Below, in pieces: positions 62,801 to 64,000 of a stretch of DNA of 64,000 nucleotides. The position numbers and the translations under genes are program-made. How positions within the stretch are numbered: position 1 is the stretch's first letter; each line of letters begins with the position of its first letter. Under the pieces are notes generated by a model, which was not told the origin of the DNA, ran no database searches, and saw only the letters and a program-made list of their open reading frames with translations. The DNA is from Phoenix dactylifera (taxonomy: Eukaryota > Streptophyta > Magnoliopsida > Arecales > Arecaceae): positions 21,414,646 through 21,478,645 of the forward strand of contig NC_052399.1 of assembly GCF_009389715.1 (NCBI RefSeq), read 5' to 3'.

Positions 62801-64000
62801 GAAGACTTGGATAGCTTATCTAAAATGATAGCGCTAAATTCTCTAGGATATGTTTAAAATACAGCATGATATTTATGTTGATTGTGGATTCTAGCTCCCT
62901 TTTTTTTGTGCAAGGCACATGTAGAAATATCATATCCTTAATGCAGATCTTAATTATTTTTTTTCCCTCAAAGCAATCCTATAGATGTTAGCCAAGAGGC
63001 TCTCATTTGGCTGACCACTGCCATCGACATAGTCCATTAACTTATGATAGATAATCAGAGGTTTAGCGAAGCCAGAAACCAGCATTTTTTTTTGTTCCAA
63101 CCAAGTAGCCTGTTGTTTTAAGATACTATTACAGAGGAATCGAATCTATGTGAAAATTAAGAGATGGTATAAAAGAATGGAAGCAGTACATATTGCTCAG
63201 AAAGGAAGAAATGGGCTGAGGTGACAGTTTAGATATCTTACTTACCTACTAGATCATGTTTTGAGCCTTATGACAGCTTCTTCATTGGGCCTTGTGATCT
63301 AACTCCTTGATTATTTAGACTTCTAGTCTAGATCACCATCTCTATAAGATGGCACATTTTTAATTAACATCACTACTCCATTTTGTTCTTGTTTCTTCCA
63401 AACAAATCCTTTATGTGAATCTTATCTTTGTGACTAGAGAGTCTTTGTTTTTGCATAAAATGAAAAATAACAAAGAACTGAAAGAGTCATAATGGTGATT
63501 TCCATAGTATCAGAAAATGTGGTCAAGAACATAAACCATTAATTCACCAAAGTACAGGCAATGGATGGGGAAAAGCTTGGATGATGATGATGATGATTTT
63601 TATATATCCACATCATTTGCGTATTGTAAAGTTTTTCAGCTCAAAGCAAGTATATTTTCTTAAAAAAGAAAGAATAACATATTTAATTTTAAACACCAGA
63701 GCTTGGATTACATATGACATAGAAGTACTAATTATAATTTTGGCGTGCTTCATCAAAAATTGTCTGAAAATAAGATTGCAGATTCCATGTACCAAAAGTG
63801 GTGCCTAACTTTTGACACATGAATGAATTACAGAATATGGGTTGGCTGGTCAAGTCTCCACCAAAGGCGATGTCTACAGTTATGGAATCCTCTTGCTGGA
63901 GATGTTTACAGGGAGAAGACCAACTGATGACATCTCAAAGGCTGGTTTAGAACTCTATAAATATGTAGAGATGGCGTTTCCCGACCGAGTGTTGGATGTC
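59874..64000 (+). CDS. LRR receptor kinase, subfamily XII (Xa21/EFR-like), partial at right edge
   Basis: Exon 1 is 59874-62622 and exon 2 starts at 63833, with the frame restored as IAPEYGLAGQVSTKGDVYSYG. The 3' end lies outside the window. The start is the ATG at 59874; the frame is open further upstream but has no earlier ATG. Order: N-terminal signal region (SSAIILILGLSYLAFQTSA), LRRNT (DDRLALLSFKTLIADRSGA, WEGVSCGG), about 21-22 plant-type LRRs, LCGGIVELNLPSC cap, transmembrane segment (AIIPVISAVLCLVLLLSVCM), then the kinase. The kinase has the loop GAGSFGSVYKG, Lys in VAVKVLDL, IVHCDLKPSNVLLDD and DFGLARIL. His-Cys-Asp instead of His-Arg-Asp makes it a non-RD kinase. The single intron in the APE region is the standard position for this subfamily. 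Known members sense bacterial patterns; the ligand here is unknown. Confidence 0.95.
62623..63832 (+). other. Intron of the LRR receptor kinase
   Basis: A 1.2-kb AT-rich intron with GTAAGC donor and an AG acceptor at 63831-63832. It holds nothing recognised apart from a short (GAT)n-like run at 63580-63597. Confidence 0.85.

Noticed and set aside
1-64000. CRISPR arrays, rRNA or tRNA genes, complete LTR elements
   Set aside because: None seen on either strand. The window is plant nuclear DNA and the only regular repeats are microsatellites and small tandem or dispersed repeats.

Overview
This is plant nuclear DNA. It has GT-AG introns up to 6.5 kb, AT-rich spacers and introns, typical angiosperm protein families, and LINE, CACTA, SINE-like and MITE-like debris. 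The GC-rich pectate lyase exon and the general style suggest a monocot, perhaps a palm; that is inference, because nothing here fixes the species.

Layout, left to right. (1) 274-2407 (+): last three exons of a PBL34-type receptor-like cytoplasmic kinase. Its last intron holds two unexplained exon-like pieces. (2) 3975-12130 (-): a complete seven-exon plastid-targeted DUF1338 enzyme (2-oxoadipate dioxygenase/decarboxylase, FLO7/HglS family), with LINE and SINE-like debris in its introns. (3) 14584-15943 (+): a broken, 5'-truncated, intron-bearing copy of a hypersensitive-induced-reaction (HIR) protein gene. (4) 17601-20220 (-): a complete four-exon phosducin-like (PDCL2/3-type) protein gene. 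(5) 20.2-25.0 kb: spacer with a diverged direct repeat and a GC-rich repeat-like block. (6) 25185-42019 (+): a complete 16-exon gene for the FACT subunit SSRP1 (643 aa). Its 6.5-kb second intron is loaded with small elements. (7) 43185-45889 (+): a 5'-truncated LINE with an 11-bp target duplication, split by a 1353-bp CACTA element that carries scrambled pieces of a type-A cytokinin response regulator. (8) 46786-48838 (+): a complete five-exon pectate lyase gene (446 aa). (9) 50839-52214 (+): a second LINE fragment of the same family. (10) 53941-55145 (+): a small two-exon secreted eight-cysteine (defensin-like) peptide gene, 73 aa, visible only after splicing. (11) 59874-64000 (+): an LRR-XII (Xa21/EFR-like) non-RD receptor kinase that runs off the right edge; its promoter region is a diverged tandem duplicate.

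The genes do not form one pathway. They are ordinary dispersed plant genes: chromatin (SSRP1), lysine catabolism (FLO7-like), protein folding/signalling (PDCL-like), cell wall (pectate lyase), and several genes of immune-related families (PBL kinase, HIR relic, defensin-like peptide, LRR-XII receptor). For each complete gene the exon chains were assembled by hand. Lengths and phases add up without a remainder, which is the main support for the models. The most unusual structure is the CACTA element that carries response-regulator exon fragments and is nested inside a LINE.
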